Shown here: piece after piece, positions 18,420 through 28,088 of the stretch
How positions within the stretch are numbered: position 1 is the stretch's first letter
Layout: every line of letters starts with the position of its first letter
DNA from: Oxynema aestuarii AP17
GTDB taxonomy: Bacteria; Cyanobacteriota; Cyanobacteriia; Cyanobacteriales; Laspinemataceae
Assembly (NCBI RefSeq): GCF_012295525.1
Contig: NZ_CP051167.1
Location: 3,703,501 to 3,767,500, forward strand
Length of the DNA stretch: 64,000 nt
Reading direction: 5' to 3'
Position numbers and translations under genes: made by a program
The notes under the pieces: generated by a model
The model's database searches: none
Told to the model about the DNA's origin: nothing
Seen by the model: only the letters and a program-made list of their open reading frames with translations

Positions 18420-21400
18420 TCAACTTTCCAAGTCCCAGGGTAACTCTAAGGTAAAACAGGTGACCCTCGAAGCGCTTTCGACGGCGATCGCCCCGCCGAG
18501 GTGGGTGGCGAGTTTCTGGACTAATGCCAGTCCCAAACCCGTTCCGCCTTGTTTCCAAGGGTCGGCGCTGGGAACCCGGTAAAATTTCTCGAAGATATGA
18601 CCGATCTCGTTCGGGGGAATCTCGACTCCGGTATTGACGACTTGTAATTGGAGGCGATCGCCCGCATCGCACGCCACCAGACGGATACTTTCCCCGGGAG
18701 GCGTATACTTACAGGCATTGTTGAGTAACTCGCTGACGATCCGCTCGAAACCGGATACATCCGTGGTCAGGGTCGGTAAATTGTCCGCCAGTTCCAGGGC
18801 GATCGTTTGTTGGCGATTGCGGGCGCGTTCGTGGAAGCCGTGCAAGAGTTGGGGCAACCATTCGCCGAGGTCTACGGGGGTAAACTCCTTCGCCAGACCG
18901 GAATCGAGCCGTTGCAAGTCGAGTAAGTCGTTAATCAGGCTGATTTCGCGATGGCATTCGTCATCGAGGATTTGGAAATAGCGCGACAATTTGGCGGCGA
19001 TCGCCTCTTGTTTTTCCAGATCGTTCGTGAGATTCGGGTCGTACTGTTTGTAGCCAATTTTTAACATTTGGATCGCCATTTTCATGTTAGCCATCGGCGT
19101 TCGCAGTTCGTGAGAAACCGTGCTGAGAAATTCATCTTTGAGACGGTTGACCTTTTCGAGTTCGCGCACTTGAGCGAGAGAGGCTTCGTAAAGTCGGGCT
19201 TGGCGCAGGGCGATCGCGCAGTGAGCGGCGACTTGTTGCAAGAGACGAATCTCGATGTCGCTCCAGGTTCGCACTTGGGAGTGCAAGACGCTCAAATGGC
19301 CGATGGTACCGCGATCGTCGAAAATCGGCACTAAAATGCGCGCTTGCAACATCCGGTCTAAATCCGGACAGGCTAAATCGCCCAAGGCTTGGGGGTCGAT
19401 TAACGGAACTCGTCCGCGATCGTAGGATAAGAAATACTCGCCGCGCCAGAGTTGCTCGTAAATCTTACGCGCGTCGGCAATCTTGAGGACTTGTCCCAAA
19501 CCGGAGCCGACATCGTCGGTACTGTATTCGTAACAGATGGTCGCGGTGGTGCGATCGCCGTCGTACAACGCCGCACAACAGTAATCGATCTCTAGCACTT
19601 GGGCAATTTCGCGGACGGCGGTTTGCAAAATTTGCCCTTCGTCCAAACTTTCGCCGACTTTTTGGGTAATGCGCCGCACGACGTGAGCGAATTCTAAAGA
19701 TTGCTGTAACTCGGCGGTGCGGTTGCGAACTTGAATTTCTAAATCGCTGCCGATTTGGCGGACCGTTTCGTATAATTCGGATTGTTCGATCGCGATTCCC
19801 AATTGAGTCGCCAACTGTTGCAGCAAGTCGATTTCCTGGGGCAACCACTGGCGCGGTTGGCTACAGTGATGGGCGACGAGCAAACCCCACAAGCGGCGTT
19901 GGGGCGATTCGCGACTCGGATCGCCGGAAGGGTGACCCTGACCGAGGCTTTTAACGATCGGGACCACGAGGTTCGCTTTGACTTGGAACTCGGAGAGTAA
20001 GGTTTTGTGACATTGGCTCAACTTCGAGCGCTCCAGATCGGCGATCGCGCCGATGCGCCCGTCGAGATAACTCTCGACGAAGCGATCGTTAAAGCAAGTA
20101 TCTTTAATTTCCATCCCCAAGAGGGGCAACCAACCGGGTTCGACGGACTCGACCACGATTTGACCGTTCCAATCCGGTTTAAACTGATAAATCAAGACGC
20201 GATCGGCCTGTAAAAATGGGCGCACTTCACCGACGGTGGTTTGCAAAATGTCGTCGAGGTCGAGAGACTGGCGAATCCGGTTTTGAATTTTCACCATCAA
20301 GCGTTCGCGGCGAATTTGGCGCGCCAGGGCCATTTCCGCTTGTTTGCGATCGCTGATGTCGGCGATCGTCAGTAAGATTCCCGCTTTGCTGTCTCCCGGT
20401 TGCCCCGCGTTCGCCGAAACGATCGTCCAGCGATCGCCGCCGTCGGCTTGACGGAAGCGAACATCTTGTTGTTGGGTGTGACCTTGGCGGACTTGTTCTA
20501 AAAATAGCTCGGCCCAAGGGCGATGCTTCGGGTCTACAAACGACAGCCACGGTTTGCCGATCGCCTGTTCGACGCGCACGCCGAGCATCCGGGCGAGTTG
20601 GCGGTTGATAAAGGTGGTGTTCCCTTCGGCGTCGAGACTCCAGACCCCCTCGGTCATGGTTTCGACGATGCGGCGGTAACGTTGTTCGCTCTCGCGCAGG
20701 GCTTCTTGGGCGCGACGGTTGGCGGTGATGTCCTGGAAGTAAACCGAGAGGCCCTCTCGGGCGGGATAAGCGTGAATGGCGAGCCAGCGATTGTCCTCGG
20801 GATAGAAGGCTTCAAAGGCGATCGAGACTTGTTCGGCGATCGCCCGTCGGTATTCGGACTCGAACGCGGCGGCGATCGCCTCGGGAAAGGCATCCCAGAA
20901 CGATTGTCCGATCGCCTCCCCTTGTCGCTCGGTCAACAGGCTTTCGGCGGTGCGGTTGATATAAGTCAGGCAAAAGTCAGCGTCGAGGGCGACGAAGCCA
21001 TCGGCAATGCTTTCGAGAATGGCGATCGTCTGTTCGTGGGACTCGCGCAAGCGGACGTCGGCTTCGACGCGGTAGGTAATATCGCTTTGAATGCCGATAA
21101 AATGGCTGACTTCTCCGGCTTCGTTGCGAATCGGCGAAATCGACAGTTCGTTCCAAAACATGCTGCCGTCTTTGCGGTAATTGCGCAAGATGCCGTGACA
21201 GTTCTGACCTCGGGCGATCGCCCAGCGCACGGTTTCCAAGCTGCTCTGGTCGCGATCGCCCCCTTGCAAAAAGCGGCAGTTGCGACCGATCGCCTCCCGG
21301 GCGGAGTACCCGGAGATCTGCTCGAAACTGGGATTGACATAAACAATCGGATTGTCTCGCGATCGAGCGTCGGTAATTACGATCCCGTTGGCGCATTCGG

Positions 21401-23309
21401 CGATCGCCCGTTGCATGATGTACGCCCTGGCGTCGCTGCGTTCTCGGTCGATCGCCGCCGCGACAATATTGGCGATCGCCTCTAAAAAATGCAAGTCGTC
21501 GGCACTGAACTCCCGCAATTTGCGGCTGTGAACCCCCAAAATGCCCACGAATGGAACCTCGGAGACTAACGCCAATTCCGGATGCGTACCCGATGGCGGC
21601 GTCCGATGGGGAGGATGGCCGATAATGGCGGTCATACCGGAGATGACCCCGTGTTCGTGCAGCAGGGGCATTCCCTCAAATCGGGTTTCGGTTCTCAGGT
21701 CTTGGACGATCGTGCTTTCGCCCTGTCTGAGGGTATACCCGGCTTGGGAACGTTGACTCGCTTCGACCCTGGCCCGACCGACAATCCCACTCTTCCAACC
21801 GACTCCCGCCCGCACGAGGAAGCTGGCGGGGGCGTCGCGATCGTCTCCAGGGTCGGGAAGTAGTTCTAAAATCTTGCAGTATTCCACCGCGAGGGTGTCG
21901 GCGACGAGTTGCACCGCGTCTTGCATCAGCACGGCGGTGGGAATCCCTTTGAGGGCGCGCTGACCGAGTTGGGCGACGGCTTGCTGCTGGCGGGCGCGCG
22001 ATCGCACGTCGGCGACGGCTTTCGCCCGAGCGCTGATATCGCGCACGAACACTTGAATGCAGGGTCGTCCGTCGTAGGCGATCGGCATGGCGGTCACTTC
22101 CACGTCGATCGTCTCGCCGTCGAGGCGGATGAATTGTTCTTCCACGGTCGGGGTCGGCTGTCCGGTCGTGACGTTCTCGATCCGTTGGCGCACGATTTCT
22201 CGATACGGCGGCGTTACGAAGTCGAATACCGAACGTCCTTCGAGTTCGCCCGCGACGGCAGCCCCCAACAAGCGGGCGGCGGCGGCGTTACTCCAGATAA
22301 TCTGACCGTGGTGGTGAATGAGGATCGCTTCAAAGGAGAGTTCGAGTAACTCGCGATAGCGCCGTTCGCTGTTTTCGAGGGCGTCTTGGGTGGCTTCGCA
22401 CTGCCTCGATTGCGAGCAAGGGGCGGCGTCGCTGGCGCTGGCGTCGTCTCGTTCCCAGAGTCCGGCGATCGCCTCGGCGAGCCATTCGAGGGGTTGGATC
22501 TGTTCGGGAGACCAATAGTGGGAGCCGCGATCGTCGTAGAGGCAGATCCGCCCTTCGGGTAAGGCGGTTCGGGGATTGTCTGTGGCGGACCCCGGGGCGG
22601 GACGAATGGGAATGCACAGGAGGGCGCGCACTCCTGCCTCGTCGAGGGAGCGGTCCGATCCAATCGCCCCGGCGGGGAGAGCCTGACAATCGGCGATCGC
22701 CACGACTCCGGCTCCCGTGAATGGCGGGATGGCGTCGAGCAGGACGGTCCATTCGTCCCGTTCGGCGCAACAGTCGGGCACTCGTCCCCAACAGCCTTCG
22801 AGGCGCACCGCACGAGGGAGATCGAGATCGCCGCCAACGCGCCATCGGGCGATCGTCGCCCCGGTCACTCCCAAGGCTTTGCCGATCTCCGCCAAGCAGT
22901 GATTCCAGTCGATCCGTCCGGCGGCGATCGCCCGCCACATCGGTCTGATGACTTCCTGGAGGCCGACCCCGGGCTGGGACTCGTTCCTCGGCGGCTGGGC
23001 GGTCCGACGGCAGGAGAGGCGCACCCGGCGATCGCTTATCTGGCGCGCGATCGTCGCTTCGACCCAAATCGCGGCTCCATCTCGGGTTGTCAACCGGAAG
23101 GGGGGGATCGTCATGGGGTTGGGGACGAGGTTGCCGTTGCGATCGCCCAGAATTGGGGCTGAGGTCTGCAACACGAACGGGCGATCGCGCCCATCGACGT
23201 AGTCGATCCAGGGCGTACCGATTAAGCTTGACTCGGCGTAGCCCAGGATGGCGACGATTCGCGGATCGACGGCCACAATTTGACCTGACGGTTCGAGGAT
23301 TAAGTCCAT
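18420..23309 (-). CDS. Multi-PAS/LOV/GAF sensor histidine kinase; candidate dual blue-light and bilin photoreceptor
   Basis: A 1629-residue soluble kinase. The frame is open 86 codons further upstream, but that part is Arg/Pro-rich and unlike a domain, so ATG 23309 (MDLILEPSGQIVAVDP, a PAS start) is chosen. Order: PAS (1-100), GAF-like (110-290), PAS (315-430), GAF (435-630), PAS of LOV type (630-750), PAS (755-870), PAS (872-995), GAF (1005-1180), GAF (1195-1375), HisKA (His1400 in TVSHELRTPM), HATPase ([15 protein letters not shown]). The LOV domain has the full flavin signature GRNCRFLQG (Cys678), NYRKDG and FWNELS. The GAF at 1005-1180 has DTCF (Cys1072) and LSQCHKTLL (Cys1100-His1101), as in DXCF cyanobacteriochromes. 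No receiver is attached. It converges on the hybrid kinase gene. Confidence 0.93.
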   Translation of the reverse strand: MDLILEPSGQIVAVDPRIVAILGYAESSLIGTPWIDYVDGRDRPFVLQTSAPILGDRNGNLVPNPMTIPPFRLTTRDGAAIWVEATIARQISDRRVRLSCRRTAQPPRNESQPGVGLQEVIRPMWRAIAAGRIDWNHCLAEIGKALGVTGATIARWRVGGDLDLPRAVRLEGCWGRVPDCCAERDEWTVLLDAIPPFTGAGVVAIADCQALPAGAIGSDRSLDEAGVRALLCIPIRPAPGSATDNPRTALPEGRICLYDDRGSHYWSPEQIQPLEWLAEAIAGLWERDDASASDAAPCSQSRQCEATQDALENSERRYRELLELSFEAILIHHHGQIIWSNAAAARLLGAAVAGELEGRSVFDFVTPPYREIVRQRIENVTTGQPTPTVEEQFIRLDGETIDVEVTAMPIAYDGRPCIQVFVRDISARAKAVADVRSRARQQQAVAQLGQRALKGIPTAVLMQDAVQLVADTLAVEYCKILELLPDPGDDRDAPASFLVRAGVGWKSGIVGRARVEASQRSQAGYTLRQGESTIVQDLRTETRFEGMPLLHEHGVISGMTAIIGHPPHRTPPSGTHPELALVSEVPFVGILGVHSRKLREFSADDLHFLEAIANIVAAAIDRERSDARAYIMQRAIAECANGIVITDARSRDNPIVYVNPSFEQISGYSAREAIGRNCRFLQGGDRDQSSLETVRWAIARGQNCHGILRNYRKDGSMFWNELSISPIRNEAGEVSHFIGIQSDITYRVEADVRLRESHEQTIAILESIADGFVALDADFCLTYINRTAESLLTERQGEAIGQSFWDAFPEAIAAAFESEYRRAIAEQVSIAFEAFYPEDNRWLAIHAYPAREGLSVYFQDITANRRAQEALRESEQRYRRIVETMTEGVWSLDAEGNTTFINRQLARMLGVRVEQAIGKPWLSFVDPKHRPWAELFLEQVRQGHTQQQDVRFRQADGGDRWTIVSANAGQPGDSKAGILLTIADISDRKQAEMALARQIRRERLMVKIQNRIRQSLDLDDILQTTVGEVRPFLQADRVLIYQFKPDWNGQIVVESVEPGWLPLLGMEIKDTCFNDRFVESYLDGRIGAIADLERSKLSQCHKTLLSEFQVKANLVVPIVKSLGQGHPSGDPSRESPQRRLWGLLVAHHCSQPRQWLPQEIDLLQQLATQLGIAIEQSELYETVRQIGSDLEIQVRNRTAELQQSLEFAHVVRRITQKVGESLDEGQILQTAVREIAQVLEIDYCCAALYDGDRTTATICYEYSTDDVGSGLGQVLKIADARKIYEQLWRGEYFLSYDRGRVPLIDPQALGDLACPDLDRMLQARILVPIFDDRGTIGHLSVLHSQVRTWSDIEIRLLQQVAAHCAIALRQARLYEASLAQVRELEKVNRLKDEFLSTVSHELRTPMANMKMAIQMLKIGYKQYDPNLTNDLEKQEAIAAKLSRYFQILDDECHREISLINDLLDLQRLDSGLAKEFTPVDLGEWLPQLLHGFHERARNRQQTIALELADNLPTLTTDVSGFERIVSELLNNACKYTPPGESIRLVACDAGDRLQLQVVNTGVEIPPNEIGHIFEKFYRVPSADPWKQGGTGLGLALVQKLATHLGGAIAVESASRVTCFTLELPWDLES

Positions 23310-24007
23310 CGATTTACCTATGCGATCGAGCGTGCAACATTTGACGCTTCCCTTGGGTTGAGTCCGGCGTTCCAGGGCATCTGTCTCCCCAACTCCGGGG
23401 GATGGGAATTCCTGGGACGACGAGTGGCGATCGCCCCGTGGCGCTGGTCGGTTTCTCGGGCGTTTTAGGTATATTCGCCCTTTACAGCGTTGCGGTCGAG
23501 GTCTTTTGAGATAATACGGGCGATCGCGGCGACCGATCCCCTCGTTTGGTTCGCTGTTGCGTTTCATTGCTTGAGTTCTATCCCTGTGTCCGATCGATCT
23601 CAGGCTCAGATCCGGTGCCTGTTGCTACCCGAATCGCACCACCGCCCGCCGTCCGGGCATCCTTTGCTCGAACGTACTTTTGGTGACGGTTATTCATGGC
23701 AAACGGGCGATCGGAACGGTTGCTCGGTTCTCAACAGCCCTCAGCCCAGGTCTGGCGTGCGATTTCCCCTGCAGTTCTCCCCTGCGTCAGATGTCTTCTC
23801 GCTCGCATCGAGCGCAGCTTACAACGACTTCAAGCTCAATGTAGCTAAAAACACTGAAATATACAAATACCAATTCTGGAGATTGTGGTCGTTACCGACC
23901 TCGCCCCCAATTATTAGTATTTACAGCACAAAATACCCGAGTGCGATTTTCTCAATCCAATGCGCTCGAATTGCCGTGCGTATTGAATTGTTCTCCACCG
24001 CGACCGC
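23310..24007. other. 698-bp region without a recognisable gene
   Basis: This lies upstream of the LOV/GAF kinase and downstream of the pseudouridine synthase (both minus strand). A 173-codon frame exists on the plus strand (23490-24011) but shows no motif, and its composition looks like chance in GC-rich DNA. HIP1 sites are present. The promoter of the kinase is presumably here; no clear -35/-10 pair was picked out. Confidence 0.6.
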
Positions 24008-24652
24008 TTAGCGCGATCGCCCGTTTCTGCGCGTCCCACTCCCTTTGTTTTTGGCAAAGCCCAGGAGTTGGTGTAACTGCTCGACCTCCTCGGGAGTCAA
24101 CTCCCGCCATTGCCCCGGTTCTAACCCGGTTAAGTGCAAGTGCGCGATCGCGGCGCGCACTAAGCGCAAGGTAGGAAACCCCACCGCCGCCGTCATCCGC
24201 CTGACTTGACGATTTTTCCCTTCCGAAAGGGTCATCTCCAGCCACGCCGTCGGTACCGTCTTGCGATACCGAATCGGCGGGTCTCGCGGCGGTAACTCCG
24301 GTTCCCCCCCCAAGAGCTTGACCCGCGCCGGGAGCGTTCGATAATTCTTAATTTGCACCCCTTTTCTGAGTCGCTCTAATGCCTTCCGGTCGGGAATTCG
24401 CTCCACTTGCACCCAGTAGGTGCGCGGGTGGCCAAATTGCGGATGGCTCAAGCGATGCTGCACGCGATCGCAATCGGTCAGCAACAACAACCCTTCACTA
24501 TCTCGGTCGAGACGACCGACGGGATACACCTGCGGAACAGAAATAAAATCTTTCAACGTCAAACGTCGCTTTCCTCGGCTTTCTCCCTCGGTGTCTGTAA
24601 ACTGACTGAGAACGTCGTAAGGTTTGTAAAATAGCAGATATCGATAAGTCAT
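24008..24652 (-). CDS. RsuA/RluB/RluE-type ribosomal RNA pseudouridine synthase
   Basis: A 214-residue protein starting [20 protein letters not shown]. It has the short RluE-like architecture without an N-terminal S4 domain. The catalytic motif [16 protein letters not shown] contains the conserved Asp, and the family's later motifs TYWVQVE and [11 protein letters not shown] are present. Enzymes of this class isomerise a uridine in 23S or 16S rRNA. RluE itself targets U2457 of E. coli 23S rRNA, but the site cannot be assigned here. The C-terminal tail after LHQLLGFA is basic and unconserved. It is divergent from the DUF3616 gene. Confidence 0.92.
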   Translation of the reverse strand: MTYRYLLFYKPYDVLSQFTDTEGESRGKRRLTLKDFISVPQVYPVGRLDRDSEGLLLLTDCDRVQHRLSHPQFGHPRTYWVQVERIPDRKALERLRKGVQIKNYRTLPARVKLLGGEPELPPRDPPIRYRKTVPTAWLEMTLSEGKNRQVRRMTAAVGFPTLRLVRAAIAHLHLTGLEPGQWRELTPEEVEQLHQLLGFAKNKGSGTRRNGRSR

Positions 24653-24882
24653 TGGCTTGCAATCATTATAGATCCTTTGCGTGCGATCGCCCGGTTATTT
24701 GAGGCGAACTTCATGGTTTGTAATCCAATCTTCTCCCTTCTCTAGCCCGCAATTGTCGCACGCAAATTCCCCCGCGATCCCGACGCGATCGACGGGGATC
24801 GCGATCGCCCGCTTCTAACAACAACAGCTCGCCCTCTAAAATAAGAACGGTCTTTGATTCTCCCCCATTGTCACCCCATACC

Positions 24883-25959
24883 ATGACTTCATCATTTTTG
24901 CTCGCCCGTCTCCTCTTTCAATTTGCCAACGAAGCTGATGATTTAATCGCCGATTTATCCGCCGTTACCCTCAGTCCCGATGGTAGTTTGTGGATCGCCT
25001 CCGATGAATTAACGAGCCTCGATCGCCTCTCTCGTCTCGATTCTTGTACCTTCGGCGATCGTCGTCAATTCCCCCTCACCCAATACCTCGACCGCGTCAA
25101 TGCCGAACAAGAAATCGACATCGAAGGCTTAGACTACCACCGTTCCTACCTCTGGTTTACCGGATCTCACAGTAGCAAACGTAAAAAACCCAAAGGCAAA
25201 AGTCGTAAAAAAGATTTAGACCGATTAACCCGAATTGAAACCGAAGAAAATCGTTATTTACTCGGACGCATTCCTATCAGTCGCGGCGAACTCTTTAAAG
25301 TCCATCCCGGTCAAACCGACGCCGAATGTTACGAACTCACCGCCGCTTGTCTCTCCTCCGAAGATACAGATCGCCTCCTTCTCGACGCCCTCAAAACTGA
25401 CGACCATTTAGGACTGTTTGTCACGGCGGGAATTCCCAGTAAAGAAAACGGCCTCGATATTGAAGGTTTAGCCGTCCGCGATCGCCGTTTATTCCTCGGT
25501 TTGCGCGGTCCGGTTTTACGCGGCTGGGCCGTCATTCTCGAACTCGAAGTCAACGACACCGAACCGGGTATTTTAACCCTCAACACCTTCGATAAAACCG
25601 ATCGCCCCTATCGCAAACATTTCGTCAATTTGAATGGGAATGGCATTCGCGATTTATGTTTCGACGGCGACGACCTCTTAATCCTCTCCGGACCGACCAT
25701 GGATTGCGAAGGCTTGATGAAAGTCTTTCGCTTGAAAGATGCTTTAGACGCCAAAAAAGATATGTTTTCCGATCGCGATTCCGGCGATTTAGAAGAAGTT
25801 TTCGATCTCCCCTTTCACTTCGGCCAAGATCGGGCGGAAGGATTGGCGGTCTTTTCCGGATTTGAAGGCGAAAAATCCCTTTTAGTCGTTTACGATTCCC
25901 CCAATCCCGAACGAATCGTCGGCGGGCGATCGATCGTCATGGACGTCTTTAAACTGTAA
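24883..25959 (+). CDS. DUF3616 domain protein
   Basis: A 358-residue protein. The frame also offers TTG at 24868, but ATG 24883 (MTSSFLLARLLFQF) is the natural start. It shows the DUF3616 features: LSAVTLSPDGSLWIASDE, IDIEGLDYHRSYLWFTGSHS, NGLDIEGLAVRDRRLFLGLR, GNGIRDLCFDGDDLLILSGP and QDRAEGLAVF. These repeated blade-like segments suggest a beta-propeller fold resembling esterase-like phytase/SdiA-regulated propellers. A Lys/Arg-rich insertion lies at about residues 100-115. There is no signal peptide, so it is probably cytosolic. Function unknown. Confidence 0.88.
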   Translation: MTSSFLLARLLFQFANEADDLIADLSAVTLSPDGSLWIASDELTSLDRLSRLDSCTFGDRRQFPLTQYLDRVNAEQEIDIEGLDYHRSYLWFTGSHSSKRKKPKGKSRKKDLDRLTRIETEENRYLLGRIPISRGELFKVHPGQTDAECYELTAACLSSEDTDRLLLDALKTDDHLGLFVTAGIPSKENGLDIEGLAVRDRRLFLGLRGPVLRGWAVILELEVNDTEPGILTLNTFDKTDRPYRKHFVNLNGNGIRDLCFDGDDLLILSGPTMDCEGLMKVFRLKDALDAKKDMFSDRDSGDLEEVFDLPFHFGQDRAEGLAVFSGFEGEKSLLVVYDSPNPERIVGGRSIVMDVFKL

Positions 25960-26138
25960 TCAAACTGTAACTGACGGCTGTTTTTACAGTCAGGAGATAG
26001 GCTTTCCCCGATCGCCTCCATCGAGGATTCCCCAACTCCCTAAAAAAAGAGAAACTCCAATGGAGTCCCCCTTTTTATGGTTAAGTACCGTGCCACCCGT
26101 TAAAGATTGCGGAATTCTTAAAAACGGGGGCAGTGAAA

Positions 26139-26170
26139 GTCCCCCTTTTTAAGGGGGATTTAGGGGGATC
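26139..26170. repeat. Copy of the dispersed GC-box hairpin repeat
   Basis: GTCCCCCTTTTTAAGGGGGA followed by TTTAGGGGGATC matches the copy at 10139-10170 at all but one or two positions. It lies between two convergent genes. Confidence 0.9.
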
Positions 26171-26235
26171 GAAATGTACCGCCCAACAGCGAAAACTGCT
26201 CTATGGGTTTTGCAAATGCGATCGCACCCTCGCGC

Positions 26236-26268
26236 AATAAAAAACCCGGCTTCCTCAGAAACCGGGTT
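26236..26268 (-). terminator. Rho-independent terminator of the S2P protease gene
   Basis: On the minus strand AACCCGG/CCGGGTT forms a stem, and the transcript then runs into TTTTTTATT. It ends 28 bp after the stop codon. The stem matches the AAACCGGGTTT-type repeat seen at 33199 and 33426, so the terminator may derive from a repeat. Confidence 0.75.
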
Positions 26269-26295
26269 AAACCTTAAAGGTTAAAGTTAAGCAAG

Positions 26296-27444
26296 TTAAG
26301 CAGGTAGTTGAAATTGAGATCGATCCGCTTTCGTTTCCGTGCGTTGTTGCAACTTGCGAATAATTTCAGTTTTTTCCAACAGTCCGACTAATGCCCCATT
26401 TTCGCCGACGACGGGCAACTCGTTAATTTGTTTTTCTTCTAACAAGCTCACCACTTCGAGTAAGGAGCGATCGGAGGTAACGGTTAAGGTGTCTTCCATC
26501 GGTTTGACCAATTCCCTCACTTGAGTTTTGGGCCAGTCAGCCGTAGAAACTAACTTGAGATCGTCTACGTTCAACGTACCGATGAGGCGATCGCTTTCGT
26601 CAGTGACTAAGAACTTGCGCCATTTTTCTTTACCGATGACGTAGTTATTCGCAAACTGGCGCAGGGACAAGTCCGCAGAAACGATCGGGCTGTTTTCGCG
26701 ATCGACTACATCCGCCGCCGTCAGGGCTGAAAGTCGGTCTTGAACCGTCGCCGATTGAGCCGCAAATCCAGCATTTTGTAACAAGAACCAACCGATTAAG
26801 ATATTCCAAATGCTGTTAAAGTTACCGTAGAACAGCAGGGGAATTGCACCGGAAAGAATGGCAATCCAGCCAATCACTTGACCGACTCGTCCGGCAAAGT
26901 TAATCCCTTTATACGGATTTCCGGTAATTTTCCAAACGATCGCCTTGAGGATATTACCGCCGTCGAGGGGTAAACCGGGAATCAGGTTAAAGAGGGCAAC
27001 CACTAAGTTAATCGACGCCAGCAACGCCAGCATGGCACCGAGTGGGCCACTCGCTCCCGTTGCAATCCCGATCGCACTGAAGGTAGCAAAGAGCGCCAAA
27101 CTCACTAACGGTCCGGCGATCGCCACCCAAAACGCTTGAGCGGGACTGTCCGATTCTTTTTCTAAACTTGCCAACCCCCCAAATAAGAATAAGGTAATTG
27201 ATTTGACATCAATCCCTTGTTTGAGGGCAACAAAACTATGCCCCAATTCGTGAGCTAAGACCGACGCAAATAGCAATAATGCCGACACAAATCCTAAAAT
27301 CCAAGGCAGAATTCCGCCCATCGAAAATTGGCTGGCCAGCAAGCCTCCATAACTTAAGGTCACTAGACCCAGAACTAAAAACCAAGAGGGATTAATATAA
27401 AAAGGTATGCCGAATAAATTACCAACTCGAATGTTGTTGTTCAT
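26296..27444 (-). CDS. Site-2-protease-family intramembrane metalloprotease with two CBS domains
   Basis: A 382-residue protein with about six hydrophobic segments in the first 220 residues. The zinc motif HELGHS is at residues 65-70 and the second motif NLIPGLPLDGGNIL at about 153-166 supplies the Asp ligand, the hallmark of M50 proteases. Two CBS domains follow (about 240-300 and 305-370), which in other proteins bind adenosyl ligands and may regulate activity by energy state. M50 proteases cleave membrane-bound substrates such as anti-sigma factors; no such partner is adjacent. The ATG at 27444 has AGGAGGTTC directly upstream, a strong ribosome-binding site. Confidence 0.93.
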   Translation of the reverse strand: MNNNIRVGNLFGIPFYINPSWFLVLGLVTLSYGGLLASQFSMGGILPWILGFVSALLLFASVLAHELGHSFVALKQGIDVKSITLFLFGGLASLEKESDSPAQAFWVAIAGPLVSLALFATFSAIGIATGASGPLGAMLALLASINLVVALFNLIPGLPLDGGNILKAIVWKITGNPYKGINFAGRVGQVIGWIAILSGAIPLLFYGNFNSIWNILIGWFLLQNAGFAAQSATVQDRLSALTAADVVDRENSPIVSADLSLRQFANNYVIGKEKWRKFLVTDESDRLIGTLNVDDLKLVSTADWPKTQVRELVKPMEDTLTVTSDRSLLEVVSLLEEKQINELPVVGENGALVGLLEKTEIIRKLQQRTETKADRSQFQLPA

Positions 27445-28088
27445 ATAGAACCTCCTTTTTTTAAAAGCTCAAGGCTTTTTGGCCTTTCGCTATTCTTAAT
27501 GTAACAAATTGTAAAATTTTTTCAATCTATCGCAGGTAGTAGTTCCCGTCATTGCGAGTTCGGTTATCGGAAATGAGCTGTTCAGTCGGTCAATCCCCAG
27601 GGCGATCGCCGCTCCACTGCCCTTTCATGACGGAAAACCGAACATCGCGATCGGTTTTCCTCCGGGGAATATCGCCATCTTAAGTGATTGGTCACCCGAA
27701 TCGGGAGCAAGATGCTCCCATTCCCAAGGGGTTGGGGCGATCGACGCCGCCAGAGTCCCGCCAAAATTGCAAGCTGGGGCATGATGATGAGGAAAAATTG
27801 AGCGGTTCGGTCGGCGGGAGTGGTTGGCAAGTTTTCCGAAAAAGATCGGTTCGAGATCGAACGGAGATCGGCTCGAAATTCATCAAGCAATCCATTGTAA
27901 AATCTGAAGATTGTAGAAGGCGATCGCCTCGACTCATTGGAGAATCTAACTCAGTCTTTCTGAAATTGAGAAGCGTTCGTTATGACCTCGGTAAATTAAC
28001 AGCGATCGGGGTCAATGGGACAGCACTGGACAAGTCAATAAAATTGAATGATACAATAACCAAAATCCCTCGATCGCCCTTGTGAATT
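27445..28088. other. 644-bp divergent intergenic region with a perfect hairpin
   Basis: It lies between the S2P gene and sbcC, which diverge, so both promoters should be here. A perfect 10-bp inverted repeat GGAAAACCGA / TCGGTTTTCC with a 9-base loop is at 27632-27660. A 133-codon frame (27684-28085) shows no conserved motif and was not accepted as a gene. HIP1-rich. Confidence 0.65.

Larger units (their letters stand above)
25960..26295. other. 336-bp spacer holding a GC-box repeat and a terminator
   Basis: No gene. It contains the dispersed hairpin repeat at 26139-26170, a half-like relative around 26062-26080 (GGAGTCCCCCTTTTTATGG), and the terminator at 26236-26268 for the S2P gene. Confidence 0.7.

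Noticed and set aside
20523-21485. 320-codon plus-strand frame antisense to the LOV/GAF kinase
   Set aside because: The kinase frame has conserved PAS/GAF/LOV motifs; this frame has none.
23490-24011. 173-codon plus-strand frame between the pseudouridine synthase and the kinase
   Set aside because: No recognisable motif, convergent with the pseudouridine synthase stop, and composition like neighbouring non-coding DNA.
27684-28085. 133-codon plus-strand frame before sbcC
   Set aside because: Low-complexity composition, no hydrophobic or catalytic pattern, and it fills a divergent promoter region.
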